A stretch of 64,000 nt of DNA from Ruegeria atlantica (GTDB taxonomy: Bacteria > Pseudomonadota > Alphaproteobacteria > Rhodobacterales > Rhodobacteraceae), in the NCBI RefSeq assembly GCF_001458195.1, contig NZ_CYPU01000031.1, positions 28,984 to 92,983 on the forward strand, in the 5' to 3' direction. How positions within the stretch are numbered: position 1 is the stretch's first letter; each line of letters starts with the position of its first letter. This document shows positions 1 to 8,893 of this stretch, one piece after another. A program made the position numbers and the translations under genes. Under the pieces are notes generated by a model that was not told the origin of the DNA, did not search any database, and saw nothing but the letters and a program-made list of their open reading frames with translations.

Positions 1-1
1 G

Positions 2-148
2 GAAGGTGTCCGGTTTCTGTTGATCTCGGGCGCGCCCATTGATGAGCCTGTCGCATGGCATGGTCCAATTGTCATGAACACGCGTGCCGAGCTGGAACTG
101 GCGTTCAAAGAACTGCGCAATGGCACATTCATCCGCGCCGCGCACTGA
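2..148 (+). CDS. pirin family protein, C-terminal fragment
   Basis: Only the last 48 residues are in the window; the frame enters from the left edge and stops at 146-148. The visible text (RFLLISG, EPVAWHGPIVMNT, then FKELRNGTFI) matches the conserved end of pirin proteins, cupin-fold iron-binding proteins, some of which have quercetinase activity. The metal-binding histidines lie upstream of the window, so activity cannot be judged. The TetR gene is convergent, starting its 3' end 14 nt further on. Confidence 0.8.
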   Translation, partial: EGVRFLLISGAPIDEPVAWHGPIVMNTRAELELAFKELRNGTFIRAAH

Positions 149-162
149 TTAAGCAAAGTTGG

Positions 163-750
163 TCAGGCGGTTACGGCGCGTCTGACCATATCCCAATAAA
201 CCTGCTCTACTTCGTCCAGCGACAAGCGTCCGCCTGCACGGTACCAGGTCATCACACCGTTCAGCATCGCGATCACGGCCAGGGTCGCGATTTTGGTATC
301 GGCAACCGAGAAGAGCCCAGACTTCTGCCCATCCTGCAAGATGGCTTCAAGCGAATCCTCATAAGCCCGGCGCAGGCCTTCGATTTCCGAGAAGTTTTCG
401 GGCGTTAGGTTGCGCAGCTCCATATAGGCGATAAAGACTTCATCCGGTCGCTCCATATGAAACCGAATGTGAAAGCCGACAAAGCGGCGCAGCGCGGTCT
501 CGGCATCGGCGGGTTTTTCAAGTTCACCATAAGCAGCCAACAGATCCTGCATGTGATCCTGCATCAGGCGAAACAGCAGGCTTTGCTTGTCGGGCGTGTA
601 GTTGTACAGCGCCCCCGCCTGCACACCCACATCTTTTGCGATCTGGCGCATGGATACAGCGGCATAGCCATGCCGGGCAAACAGCCCCAGCGCTGCTTTT
701 CGAATGCGCGGGCCGGTGATATCGGAGTGTGAGCCTTGGGTACGTGCCAT
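163..750 (-). CDS. TetR/AcrR family transcriptional regulator
   Basis: A 195-residue one-component repressor. The N-terminal helix-turn-helix (about residues 12-58: IRKAALGLFARHGYAAVSM, then IAKDVGV and GALYNYTPDK) is typical of TetR; the C-terminal helical half would bind an unknown ligand. I chose ATG at 750 rather than the upstream start at 771, because a perfect inverted repeat that looks like its operator occupies 761-782 and would overlap the longer coding version. No neighbour on its own strand shares the transcript, and the divergent gene downstream of the operator is a small lipoprotein, so the regulon is not obvious. Autoregulation is inferred. Confidence 0.9.
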   Translation of the reverse strand: MARTQGSHSDITGPRIRKAALGLFARHGYAAVSMRQIAKDVGVQAGALYNYTPDKQSLLFRLMQDHMQDLLAAYGELEKPADAETALRRFVGFHIRFHMERPDEVFIAYMELRNLTPENFSEIEGLRRAYEDSLEAILQDGQKSGLFSVADTKIATLAVIAMLNGVMTWYRAGGRLSLDEVEQVYWDMVRRAVTA

Positions 751-760
751 ACCGCCACCG

Positions 761-782
761 TATATGAACAAGCGTTCATATA
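761..782. promoter_or_regulatory. probable TetR operator (perfect inverted repeat)
   Basis: TATATGAAC - AAGC - GTTCATATA: two perfect 9-bp arms around a 4-nt centre, 11 bp upstream of the TetR start codon. The size and GAAC/GTTC core fit TetR-family operators. It could control the regulator itself and possibly the divergent lipoprotein gene at 850. Confidence 0.7.
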
Positions 783-849
783 GAACCCCGCTTGAACGAC
801 CGCCGCAAAAGGTGCATCACGGGGTCAGTCTCCATTGAAAGGGTTCGGT

Positions 850-1098
850 ATGAAGCCCCTGCCACTTTTGGTTCTGCTTCTGACTTGCGCAGCCTGCACG
901 GACTTCCCGGAATTGGAAGGACGCGAACAGCCGAATGTGCGCTCGGCCGCGTATCCGAAGCTGGTCCCACTTCAGGACATTCTTGGCCCGCCCATAGATC
1001 CCGTGAACGAAGCGGCCGAGGTTGAAGAAGACCTGACCGCGCGCCGCGAAGCGCTGGCCAAAAGGGCCGAAGCGCTGCAGAACGCGCAAACCAACTGA
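850..1098 (+). CDS. small lipoprotein of unknown function
   Basis: An 82-residue protein with a hydrophobic leader and a lipobox (C-A-A-C, lipidated Cys at residue 16), so likely exported and lipid-anchored. The mature part is acidic and ends in an Ala/Glu/Arg-rich helix that could form a short coiled coil. ATG at 850 is preferred over an in-frame TTG at 835 because it puts the positive charge and hydrophobic stretch in the right place; AAAGGG lies just upstream. No family recognised. It stands alone, about 125 bp before hom. Confidence 0.7.
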   Translation: MKPLPLLVLLLTCAACTDFPELEGREQPNVRSAAYPKLVPLQDILGPPIDPVNEAAEVEEDLTARREALAKRAEALQNAQTN

Positions 1099-1225
1099 CC
1101 TTTCGCGTTTCAACCGACTGTTACCGCTGTCCCGGATTGCGCCTCGACGCCGAACCCGTTAAGGCACCTATGAACGGGCAAACAGCCCGAAACCAAGGAC
1201 ATTCGAGCGGAAAGGAACCCACGGG

Positions 1226-2512
1226 ATGACACAGGCGCTGCGGCTGGGAATTGCCGGCTTGGGAACAGTTGGCGTGGGTGTCGTGCGGATCGTGCGCCGC
1301 CATGCCGACCTGCTGCAGGCGCGTACAGGTCGCGCGATCGAAATCACCGCTGTTTCTGCGCGCGACGCAAACAAAGACCGTGGCGTGAACCTGTCGGAGT
1401 ATGCATGGGAGACTGATCCCGTCTCATTGGCGCAGCGCGACGATATCGATATTTTTGTCGAACTTATGGGCGGCGAAAACGGCCCCGCCAAAGCATCTGT
1501 CGAAGCCGCGTTGGCCGCTGGCAAGGATGTGGTGACCGCGAACAAGGCTTTGTTGGCCATTCACGGTCAGGAGCTGGCTGAAAAAGCCGAGGCCGCAGGC
1601 CGTGTGATCCGTTTTGAGGCCGCCGTTGCGGGCGGTATCCCCGTGATCAAATCCCTGACCGAGGGGCTGGCCGGAAACGAGATCACCCGCGTCATGGGCG
1701 TGATGAACGGCACCTGCAACTATATCCTGACGCGGATGCAATCGCAGGAGCTGGGGTATAACGCGCTGTTCGAGGAATGTGCCGAGCTAGGCTACCTCGA
1801 GGCTGACCCGAACCTGGACGTGGGCGGCATCGACGCGGCGCACAAGCTGGCGCTTTTGTCCTCGATCGCGTTTGGCACCAAACCGAATTTCGACGGCATC
1901 CAGATCGAAGGCATCCAGCACATCAGTCTGGATGACATTCATCAGGCAGCCGACATGGGCTATCGTATCAAGTTGCTGGGTGTCGCTCAGCGCTCGGCAC
2001 GCGGTCTGGAACAACGGATGCAGCCGTGCCTTGTACCCAGCGGCTCGCCCCTGGGTCAGCTGGAAGGCGGCACCAATATGGTTGTCATCGAAGGCGACTC
2101 GGTCGATCAGGTTGTCCTGCGCGGCCCTGGCGCAGGCGAGGGTCCAACGGCAAGCGCCGTGATGGGCGACGTCTGCGATCTGGCGCGGGGGTTGCAAATC
2201 CCGACCTTTGGCCGCCCTGCAGAAACGTTGGAAGACGCAAAACCCGCTATTACCGGGCTGCCCGCCCCCTACTACCTGCGCCTCGCACTGTTCGACAAGC
2301 CCGGTGCGCTGGCCAAAGTTGCCGCCATTCTGGGTGGCGCGGGCGTCTCGATCGACCGGATGCGCCAGTACGGGCACACCGAAGCCACCGCGCCGGTTCT
2401 GATTGTGACCCACAAAACCACGCGGGCCACTTTGGATGTCGCTTTGGAAGGCTTCCGGACGACCGATGTCGTGTCGGGGGAACCCGTCGCATTGCGGATT
2501 GAAGAGGTTTGA
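1226..2512 (+). CDS. hom: homoserine dehydrogenase
   Basis: Converts aspartate semialdehyde to homoserine with NAD(P)H, the branch point to threonine and methionine. 428 residues, the usual length of the monofunctional enzyme. The N-terminal Rossmann domain has GIAGLGTVGVGVV; the catalytic core contains the family signature region (ANKALLA, MNGTCNYILT, ADPNLDVGG with D-A-A-H-K following). A C-terminal ACT domain (about residues 347-428, starting YYLRLALFDKPGALAKV) is the usual site of threonine feedback. Followed 69 bp later by glpX on the same strand, an arrangement seen in roseobacters. Confidence 0.96.
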   Translation: MTQALRLGIAGLGTVGVGVVRIVRRHADLLQARTGRAIEITAVSARDANKDRGVNLSEYAWETDPVSLAQRDDIDIFVELMGGENGPAKASVEAALAAGKDVVTANKALLAIHGQELAEKAEAAGRVIRFEAAVAGGIPVIKSLTEGLAGNEITRVMGVMNGTCNYILTRMQSQELGYNALFEECAELGYLEADPNLDVGGIDAAHKLALLSSIAFGTKPNFDGIQIEGIQHISLDDIHQAADMGYRIKLLGVAQRSARGLEQRMQPCLVPSGSPLGQLEGGTNMVVIEGDSVDQVVLRGPGAGEGPTASAVMGDVCDLARGLQIPTFGRPAETLEDAKPAITGLPAPYYLRLALFDKPGALAKVAAILGGAGVSIDRMRQYGHTEATAPVLIVTHKTTRATLDVALEGFRTTDVVSGEPVALRIEEV

Positions 2513-2581
2513 CCCTTGCGGCCTGCACAAAACGCAGGCTATGCCCGATGAAACGCCTTTATTGACCTGAGGATACGAAAA

Positions 2582-3565
2582 ATGAGCGCTGCCAAAATCG
2601 ATTTCAACGACCGTCTGTTGTCTCTGGGCCTTGCACGGGTCGCAGAGCAGGCCGCACTGGCCTCGGCCTCGCTTGTCGGACGTGGTGACGAAAAGGCTGC
2701 GGATCAGGCGGCTGTAAACGCGATGCGCGAACAGCTGAACCTGCTGGACATTGCCGGCGTGGTTGTCATCGGCGAAGGCGAGCGTGACGAAGCACCGATG
2801 CTGTATATTGGCGAAGAGGTCGGCACCGGAAACGGCCCCGGTGTGGATATCGCACTGGATCCGCTTGAGGGCACGACTCTGACCGCCAAGGACATGCCGA
2901 ACGCGCTGACCGTGATCGCCATGGGGCCGCGCGGATCAATGCTGCACGCACCCGATGTTTATATGGACAAGCTGGCCATTGGTCCGGGCTTTCCGGAAGG
3001 CGTCGTGAACCTCGACATGAGCCCACGCGAGCGTGTTGAAGCGTTGGCCAATGCCAAAGGCTGCAAGCCTGCCGACATCACCGTCTGCATTCTGGAGCGT
3101 CCCCGCCACGAAGCGATGATCGCTGAAGTGCGCGAAACCGGCGCCTCGATCCGCCTGATCACCGATGGTGACGTGGCCGGCGTCATGCACTGTGCCGAAA
3201 GCGAAGAGACCGGCATCGATATGTACATGGGGCAAGGCGGAGCACCCGAGGGTGTTCTGGCCGCTGCCGCGCTGAAATGCATGGGTGGTCAGATCTTTGG
3301 CCGCCTGCTGTTCCGCAATGATGACGAGCGTGGCCGCGCCGCCAAAGCGGGTATCACCGATCTGGACCGCGTTTATTCTCGCGATGAGATGGTAACCGCA
3401 GACGTGATCTTTGCTGCAACTGGCGTGACGGGTGGCTCTTTGCTGCCTCGGATCAAACGCCAGCCGGGCTGGGTTGAAACCACCACCCTGCTGATGCGTT
3501 CCAAAACTGGTTCGGTGCGCCGCATGTCCTACCGCACGCCAACCTGGCCGCACGACAACGCGTGA
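2582..3565 (+). CDS. glpX: class II fructose-1,6-bisphosphatase
   Basis: Hydrolyses fructose-1,6-bisphosphate to fructose-6-phosphate in gluconeogenesis. 327 residues, family length. The metal-binding motifs of the lithium-sensitive phosphatase superfamily are present: GEGERDEAPML near residue 63 and DPLEGTT at residue 93. Also seen are ITDGDVAG and GGAPEGVLAAAALKCMGGQ, typical of GlpX. A GAGGAT ribosome site precedes the ATG. In marine heterotrophs growing on organic acids this enzyme is needed to make sugars. Confidence 0.96.
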   Translation: MSAAKIDFNDRLLSLGLARVAEQAALASASLVGRGDEKAADQAAVNAMREQLNLLDIAGVVVIGEGERDEAPMLYIGEEVGTGNGPGVDIALDPLEGTTLTAKDMPNALTVIAMGPRGSMLHAPDVYMDKLAIGPGFPEGVVNLDMSPRERVEALANAKGCKPADITVCILERPRHEAMIAEVRETGASIRLITDGDVAGVMHCAESEETGIDMYMGQGGAPEGVLAAAALKCMGGQIFGRLLFRNDDERGRAAKAGITDLDRVYSRDEMVTADVIFAATGVTGGSLLPRIKRQPGWVETTTLLMRSKTGSVRRMSYRTPTWPHDNA

Positions 3566-3610
3566 TGGCTTGCACCTTTGCCTTTGGCAGAGGTTTCGAT
3601 AGATACAATG

Positions 3611-3636
3611 AGGCCGGATCCGAGAGGGCCCGGCCT
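3611..3636 (+). terminator. hairpin between glpX and recJ
   Basis: AGGCCGG at 3611-3617 pairs with CCGGCCT at 3630-3636 across a 12-nt loop. No T-run follows, so it is either a weak terminator or an mRNA-stability hairpin between glpX and recJ. Confidence 0.4.
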
Positions 3637-3655
3637 TAGCATGTGAGAGGCAGGC

Positions 3656-5398
3656 ATGAGCTTTTTAGGGGTTGAGCAGTCACTGACCGGGCGGCGTTGG
3701 ATCGGACCGGAGGCCGAGGTCGAACGGGCCACGGAAATGCTGGTGCAACAGTCCGGGCTGCCACGTGCGCTATGTCAGGTTCTGGCACGGCGCGGAGTGC
3801 CACCCATGGAAGCCGAAAGCTTTCTTGAACCAAAGCTGAAGGAATTGCTACCCGATCCCCGGTCCATGAAGGATATGGAGACCGCCGCAACGCGGTTTTT
3901 GGAAGCTGTCCGAAACAAGCAGCGGATCGCGGTTTTTGCCGATTACGACGTCGATGGGGGCAGTTCGGCGGCTTTGTTGCTTGTCTGGATGCGTCAGATG
4001 GGGCTGCAAGCCACGCTGTATGTGCCAGACCGAATTGATGAAGGTTATGGGCCGAACGTGCCTGCAATGCAGGAACTGGCGGCCGCGCATGACTTGATTA
4101 TCTGCGTGGACTGCGGAACGCTCAGCCACGAACCCATCGCGGCGGCAAAAGGCGCGGATGTTATTGTGCTGGACCACCACCTTGGCGGTGAAACGCTGCC
4201 GGATTGCGTGGCTGTAGTGAACCCGAACCGGCAGGATGAAAGCGGAGATTTGGGGTATTTCTGCGCCGCTGGCGTGGTGTTTCTGATGCTGATTGAGGCC
4301 GGGCGGCAACTGCGAGAGGCTGAGGTTAAGGGTCCCGACCTGATCGGGCTGCTGGATCTAGTGGCATTGGCAACCGTTGCAGACGTGGCCCCGCTGATCG
4401 ACGCGAACCGGGCGCTGGTGCGGCAAGGCCTTAAGGTCATGGCACGGCGGCAACGACCAGGGTTAGTGGCGCTGTCGGATGTGGCGCGTATGGATTCAGC
4501 CCCTACCAGCTATCACCTGGGTTTTCTTCTGGGTCCGCGCGTCAATGCGGGCGGGCGGATCGGTCAGGCCGATCTGGGCGCGCGACTGCTGAGCACGGAC
4601 TCGATGACCGAAGCTGAAGCGCTGTCTCAAAGGTTGGATGAGTTGAACACCGAGCGTCGTGATATCGAAAACGCAGTACGTGCGGCAGCACTGGAACAGG
4701 CCGAGGAACGCGGATTGGAAGCTCCTCTGGTTTGGGCGGCGGGCGAAGGGTGGCATCCCGGCGTTGTCGGCATCGTGGCATCCCGCCTCAAGGAAAACGC
4801 CAACAGACCCGCCATTGTCATCGGCTTTGATGGTGATGAAGGCAAGGGTTCAGGACGGTCGGTTTCTGGCGTTGATCTGGGGGCATCAATCCAACGATTG
4901 GCGGCTGAGGGACTTTTGGTCAAAGGCGGCGGGCACAAGATGGCCGCAGGGCTGACCGTTATGCGGGATCAGTTGGAACCGGCCATGGAACGCCTCAGCG
5001 AGTTGTTGGCCAAGCAAGGCGCGGGCAAAGGCGGTCCTGCAGACATGAAGCTAGACGGAGCGCTTATGCCGGGCGCAGCTTCGGTCGATCTGATCGAACA
5101 GATAGAAAAAGCCGGTCCTTTCGGGGCCAGCGCCCCTGCCCCACGCTATGCGTTGCCGGACCTGCAGGTGCGCTTTGCCAAGCGTGTGGGGGAATCGCAT
5201 CTGAAACTGTCGCTGTCCGACGAGGTTGGTGGTGGCCTTGATGCCATTGCCTTTGGAGCTTTTGACGGACCGATGGGGGAAAAGCTGTTCAACCATGGCG
5301 GCGCGCGCTTTCATATCGCCGGACGGCTTGAGGTGAACACATGGGGTGGACGGCAAAGCGTTCAGCTGAGACTGGAGGACGCGGCAGAGGCAAACTGA
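3656..5398 (+). CDS. recJ: single-stranded-DNA-specific exonuclease RecJ
   Basis: 5'-3' exonuclease on single-stranded DNA in RecF-pathway recombination and mismatch/base-excision repair. 580 residues, family length. DHH-domain motifs are complete: VFADYDVDGGSSAA (motif I), ICVDCGT, and LDHHLGG (the DHH metal site). The DHHA1 part has GRSVSGVDLG and GGGHKMAAGL; a C-terminal OB-like region follows. A GAGAGG ribosome site sits 8 nt before the ATG. The next genes on this strand are the two tRNAs. Confidence 0.96.
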   Translation: MSFLGVEQSLTGRRWIGPEAEVERATEMLVQQSGLPRALCQVLARRGVPPMEAESFLEPKLKELLPDPRSMKDMETAATRFLEAVRNKQRIAVFADYDVDGGSSAALLLVWMRQMGLQATLYVPDRIDEGYGPNVPAMQELAAAHDLIICVDCGTLSHEPIAAAKGADVIVLDHHLGGETLPDCVAVVNPNRQDESGDLGYFCAAGVVFLMLIEAGRQLREAEVKGPDLIGLLDLVALATVADVAPLIDANRALVRQGLKVMARRQRPGLVALSDVARMDSAPTSYHLGFLLGPRVNAGGRIGQADLGARLLSTDSMTEAEALSQRLDELNTERRDIENAVRAAALEQAEERGLEAPLVWAAGEGWHPGVVGIVASRLKENANRPAIVIGFDGDEGKGSGRSVSGVDLGASIQRLAAEGLLVKGGGHKMAAGLTVMRDQLEPAMERLSELLAKQGAGKGGPADMKLDGALMPGAASVDLIEQIEKAGPFGASAPAPRYALPDLQVRFAKRVGESHLKLSLSDEVGGGLDAIAFGAFDGPMGEKLFNHGGARFHIAGRLEVNTWGGRQSVQLRLEDAAEAN

Positions 5399-5496
5399 GC
5401 CCATTTCCAGCCTTGCCAAAAAAGTTTCGCATCCCTGCATTTTTCGGCTTGCGGGGGTCAGAGGTAAACCGTAAAAGGCCCTCCACAAGCCAGCGT

Positions 5497-5571
5497 GGCC
5501 CGTTCGTCTATCGGTTAGGACGCCAGGTTTTCAACCTGGAAAGAGGGGTTCGATTCCCCTACGGGCTACCA
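5497..5571 (+). tRNA. tRNA-Glu (anticodon TTC), copy 1
   Basis: Full cloverleaf of 75 nt including encoded CCA. Acceptor arms GGCCCGT and ACGGGCT pair (with one terminal G-T), the anticodon arm CCAGG-TTTTCAA-CCTGG gives TTC, and the T arm AGGGG-TTCGATT-CCCCT is standard. Reads GAA/GAG glutamate codons. Confidence 0.97.
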
Positions 5572-5595
5572 CTTGTGCTAATGCCACTACCAGAT

Positions 5596-5670
5596 GGCCC
5601 GTTCGTCTATCGGTTAGGACGCCAGGTTTTCAACCTGGAAAGAGGGGTTCGATTCCCCTACGGGCTACCA
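5596..5670 (+). tRNA. tRNA-Glu (anticodon TTC), copy 2
   Basis: Identical in all 75 positions to the copy 24 bp upstream, so a recent or homogenised tandem duplication; both are likely processed from one transcript. It ends 11 bp before the 3' end of the convergent V-ATPase operon. Confidence 0.97.
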
Positions 5671-5680
5671 TTTCCCTGAA

Positions 5681-7522
5681 CTACACTCCAAATTTTTCGC
5701 GGCTCAGGTCCTGTATCTGTCCCCACAGCGACTTGAATTCCGGTGTGTTTCCCGCGGCGTAGTGGAAGTTCTTCATAAGACCTGTGAGCTGGGTGAACAC
5801 CTGACGCACTTCACCCTTATCTTCGAATTCCGCAGTTGATTGCGTAACATCATAGATCAGCTTGAACGTCATCTTCTGACGCTCCAGCGGGACGGTTGCG
5901 TCGACTTTGTCAAAGGCATCCTGCTGTAGGTACACCATGTCCACGAACAGCGCTTTTTGCTGCGTGACGAAGTCCTCGATGGTGACACCTTCTTCGCCGG
6001 TCACCTGCATCATCTGGTCGACCTGTTCGCCTTTTTCAATCAGGGCCAGCAGATCGCGCACCTTGCCTGTCCAACCGGGCTCAGCGTTCTTGTCGTACCA
6101 ATCCGAGAGCTGATCGGTGTATCGCGACCAGCTAAGCATTGGGTCAACCGCAGGATAGAACCGTTTATAAGCCCGTTCCGAGGACAGGCCCAGAAAGCAC
6201 TTCACGGTAGACAACGTGGACTGCGTCACAGGCTCGTCAAAATTGCCACCCGCTGGTGAAACCGTTCCAATCAGCGTCAGACTACCCAGATCGCCATCAT
6301 TGGTCTTCATCGCTCCTGCGCGCTCGTACAGGCCCTTGATCGAGCTTTCCAGATAGGCAGGGAAGCCCTCTTCCCCGGGGATTTCCTCCAGCTTGCCGGA
6401 GGTCTCGCGCATGGCTTGAGCCCAGCGGCTGGTGCTGTCAGCGATCAACAGCACGTCATAGCCCATCTGGCGGTAATACTCGCCCAGGGTGATGCCGGTG
6501 AAGATCGAAGCCTCACGTGCCGCTACAGGCATGGAAGAGGTGTTACAGATGATGATCGTCCGATCCATCAAACTGCCGCCCGACATCGGGTCGGTCATCT
6601 TGGGGAATTCGTGGATCGTTTCCACCACCTCGCCCGCACGCTCACCGCAGGCCACCACGATCACGATATCCACTTTGGAGTTCCGAGCGATCAGGTTTTG
6701 CAGCACGGTTTTGCCCGCACCGAACGGGCCGGGAATACAGGCCGTGCCACCGCGCGCTATGGGGAAAAACGTGTCGATCAGGCGTTGCGAGGTCAGCACG
6801 GGTTCCGTTGGGTACAACCGTTCCGACAGGGCGCGTTTCAGGATGGTTTCAGGTAACGGTCGTCGTACCGGCCACTTTTGGCACAGGGTCAGCGTGTGCT
6901 CCCCACCCTGCTCGTCTTCAAGACGCGCGACAATCTCGTGGATCGAGGCTGCACCTTTCTGTACCCACACAACATTGTAGTCGCCGACCCAGTTGAAAGG
7001 CAGCATGATTTTGTGGGTAAACCGGCCTTCGGGAACAGTACCGATGCTGTCGCCGGCCTTGACCATATCGCCAACTTTGACTGTGGGAGTGAAAGACCAT
7101 TTTGCCTGATCATCCAGCGGCGCAACATCCGCCCCGCGCGGCAGGAAAGTCCCGAACTCGGCCGCAACCTTGGTCAAAGGCGATTGCAGGCCGTCAAAGA
7201 CCTGCCCCACAAGCCCCGGCCCAAGTTCGACCGAAAGCAGCTGTCCTGACTGTTCAACCGGATCACCAACCGCTACGCCGTCCGTGCTTTCGTAGACCTG
7301 AACGTCGGCAGTATCGCCGCGCACGCGCAGCACCTCAGCCTTTAGGCGTTCCTGACGCCCGCCCGGGCCCGGACGGGTAGGAAGGATGAACACGACCTCG
7401 TTCTTGACCAGTTGTCCCGGAACGCCGGCGGCGTCTTGGTTGGCCTGAATTCTCACAAGCCCTTCCTGGACAGAGACAACGCGGGCGGTTGCGGTTTGAA
7501 CCGAAGATGTTTGGGCAGTCAT
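5681..7522 (-). CDS. ntpA: V/A-type ATP synthase subunit A (catalytic)
   Basis: Catalytic nucleotide-binding subunit of the rotary V1/A1 head. 613 residues. N-terminal beta-barrel, then the A-specific non-homologous insert, then the P-loop GPFGAGKT at residues 265-272, ACGERAGEVVETIHEFP and the D-S-T-S-R-W-A-Q-A-M-R-E stretch typical of subunit A. Last gene of the minus-strand operon; its start overlaps the stop of the upstream gene by 4 nt (ATGA). Not the F-type alpha or beta subunit: the insert and signature residues are A/V-type. Confidence 0.96.
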   Translation of the reverse strand: MTAQTSSVQTATARVVSVQEGLVRIQANQDAAGVPGQLVKNEVVFILPTRPGPGGRQERLKAEVLRVRGDTADVQVYESTDGVAVGDPVEQSGQLLSVELGPGLVGQVFDGLQSPLTKVAAEFGTFLPRGADVAPLDDQAKWSFTPTVKVGDMVKAGDSIGTVPEGRFTHKIMLPFNWVGDYNVVWVQKGAASIHEIVARLEDEQGGEHTLTLCQKWPVRRPLPETILKRALSERLYPTEPVLTSQRLIDTFFPIARGGTACIPGPFGAGKTVLQNLIARNSKVDIVIVVACGERAGEVVETIHEFPKMTDPMSGGSLMDRTIIICNTSSMPVAAREASIFTGITLGEYYRQMGYDVLLIADSTSRWAQAMRETSGKLEEIPGEEGFPAYLESSIKGLYERAGAMKTNDGDLGSLTLIGTVSPAGGNFDEPVTQSTLSTVKCFLGLSSERAYKRFYPAVDPMLSWSRYTDQLSDWYDKNAEPGWTGKVRDLLALIEKGEQVDQMMQVTGEEGVTIEDFVTQQKALFVDMVYLQQDAFDKVDATVPLERQKMTFKLIYDVTQSTAEFEDKGEVRQVFTQLTGLMKNFHYAAGNTPEFKSLWGQIQDLSREKFGV

Positions 7523-8211
7523 GCGCTTACTCTCTCAAAATCGAAATCTGCGACATTGCTCATGGCTTGCTGGGCTAGCTTCTCAAATCTTGCGGCCGCG
7601 TTCTGCGGGTTGCTTTGCGCCCAGCGATCGAAAATGTTCCAGATCAAGACATAGATGGCCACGGCCTCAAAATCGAACAGGTGACGGGCGGCGTGTCGTT
7701 TCAATTGCGTATGGCTGACTGACAGCAGCAGTCGTTCCAGACCCAAGGGGTCCTCGGCCTCAAGCAACTGGCGTGCTTCCTTGATCCACGGCATCGCCGT
7801 GGACAGACGGAAATCTGGGTCACCCCAATTGGCGGGGATGTGACGGCTCCAAAGTCCAAACCCATACGCACCGGACGGTGGATTGCCACCCTGCCCGCGC
7901 AGGCGCAATGCCGCAACAACAGTACGCAGGTCCATCCGTTCAAGGAACAGGCTGCGCAAAGATGATTGCGGGATTTCGGCCAACGCTTGTTTGCACCTCA
8001 ATACAGCCTGCGCGTCAGTGACATCCATGTCATATGCGCTCCAATTCAGAGCATGTTCCATAACCTTCAGAACCTTAGCGTCCTCGGGCGTCAGCGCCTT
8101 AAGGCGACGATCCAGCCGCAGCCGCGACAGCGGAGGTTGTTTGGCCACGAACAACCGCTCAGAGCCTGGCAGGCTGCTGATCAGGGCGATATAGGCGTCT
8201 TGGTCAGACAT
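7519..8211 (-). CDS. DUF2764-like protein in V-ATPase operon, possible subunit C equivalent
   Basis: 230 residues, soluble, mostly helical, rich in Leu/Arg. Sequence similarity to the classical C (d) subunit is not evident to me. Its place between E and A matches the DUF2764-type gene in the reduced V-ATPase operons of chlamydiae and Bacteroidetes, where it is the best candidate for the missing stalk subunit linking rotor and head. It follows ntpE by 1 nt and overlaps ntpA by 4 nt, so it is surely co-translated. The assignment rests on position plus length; the fold is not shown by the sequence. Confidence 0.65.
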   Translation of the reverse strand: MSDQDAYIALISSLPGSERLFVAKQPPLSRLRLDRRLKALTPEDAKVLKVMEHALNWSAYDMDVTDAQAVLRCKQALAEIPQSSLRSLFLERMDLRTVVAALRLRGQGGNPPSGAYGFGLWSRHIPANWGDPDFRLSTAMPWIKEARQLLEAEDPLGLERLLLSVSHTQLKRHAARHLFDFEAVAIYVLIWNIFDRWAQSNPQNAAARFEKLAQQAMSNVADFDFERVSA

Positions 8212-8212
8212 C

Positions 8213-8893
8213 TCAGCGGATCACACCTTCCAGCACGGCGCGAAACCGGGGCTGCAGATGCTCCATCAGCAACGAGGCGACCGCCTTGTCTGTTAGATCA
8301 AGTACAACGCCCTGATCTTCGGCCCTCACGCGGATACCGCCCTGCGCGTCATCCGATGCATGCAGCTCTACCTGTTCACGCAAAATGTCGGCTGTCAGGC
8401 CGAGGACGTATTTAGTCAGCTTACCGGATTGAATGTCATCGGCGTTCTGCTTGATGTCTTCTTGCGTTGCGACTTTGGCGGGCAGAATGACCTGCACCTT
8501 GCCATCCAGGTTGACGCCTTCGGATTCGCGGCCGACGACCTCCAAAATCATCTGTTTCAGCAGGCCCGGCTCAGCCATTTCCTTGGTCACCAGACGTTCA
8601 ACATCTTCGCGAAACCGGTCGGTCAATCCACCCTTCATGGTCAAAACCGCGTCACGCATGGCGGTGTTAAGCGCCTCTTCCCCAGCAGCGCGATATTTGT
8701 CGGAATCGGTGCGCGCCTTTTTTTGATAATCGTCCGCCTCGCGTTTGGCATCCGCCAGAATTTTGGCGGCTTCGGCCTTGGCGTCAGTGCGCAGTTTTTC
8801 GGCGTCGGCCTGACCAGCAGCCACGCCATCGTTGCGCAGCTTGTCGATCAGTACATCCACGCCATGAGAAATCATGCCATCCTGTGCCATCAA
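8213..8893 (-). CDS. ntpE: V/A-type ATP synthase subunit E (peripheral stalk)
   Basis: 226 residues. The long N-terminal helix (about residues 18-75, full of Ala/Glu/Lys/Asp heptads: AEKLRTDAKAEAAKILADAK) is a coiled coil, and the C-terminal half is the globular domain that caps subunits A/B. This is the stator arm of the V1 head. The start overlaps the stop of ntpK by 4 nt. No separate G/H partner gene is present in the operon. Confidence 0.88.
   Translation of the reverse strand: MMAQDGMISHGVDVLIDKLRNDGVAAGQADAEKLRTDAKAEAAKILADAKREADDYQKKARTDSDKYRAAGEEALNTAMRDAVLTMKGGLTDRFREDVERLVTKEMAEPGLLKQMILEVVGRESEGVNLDGKVQVILPAKVATQEDIKQNADDIQSGKLTKYVLGLTADILREQVELHASDDAQGGIRVRAEDQGVVLDLTDKAVASLLMEHLQPRFRAVLEGVIR

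Noticed and set aside
1787..2530. 247-codon minus-strand frame within hom
   Set aside because: Antisense shadow of a well-conserved gene, with odd composition and no ribosome site.
5497..5670. tRNA-Glu pair as an attachment site of a genomic island
   Set aside because: No integrase gene or partial tRNA repeat is seen within the window; the flanking genes are core genes.
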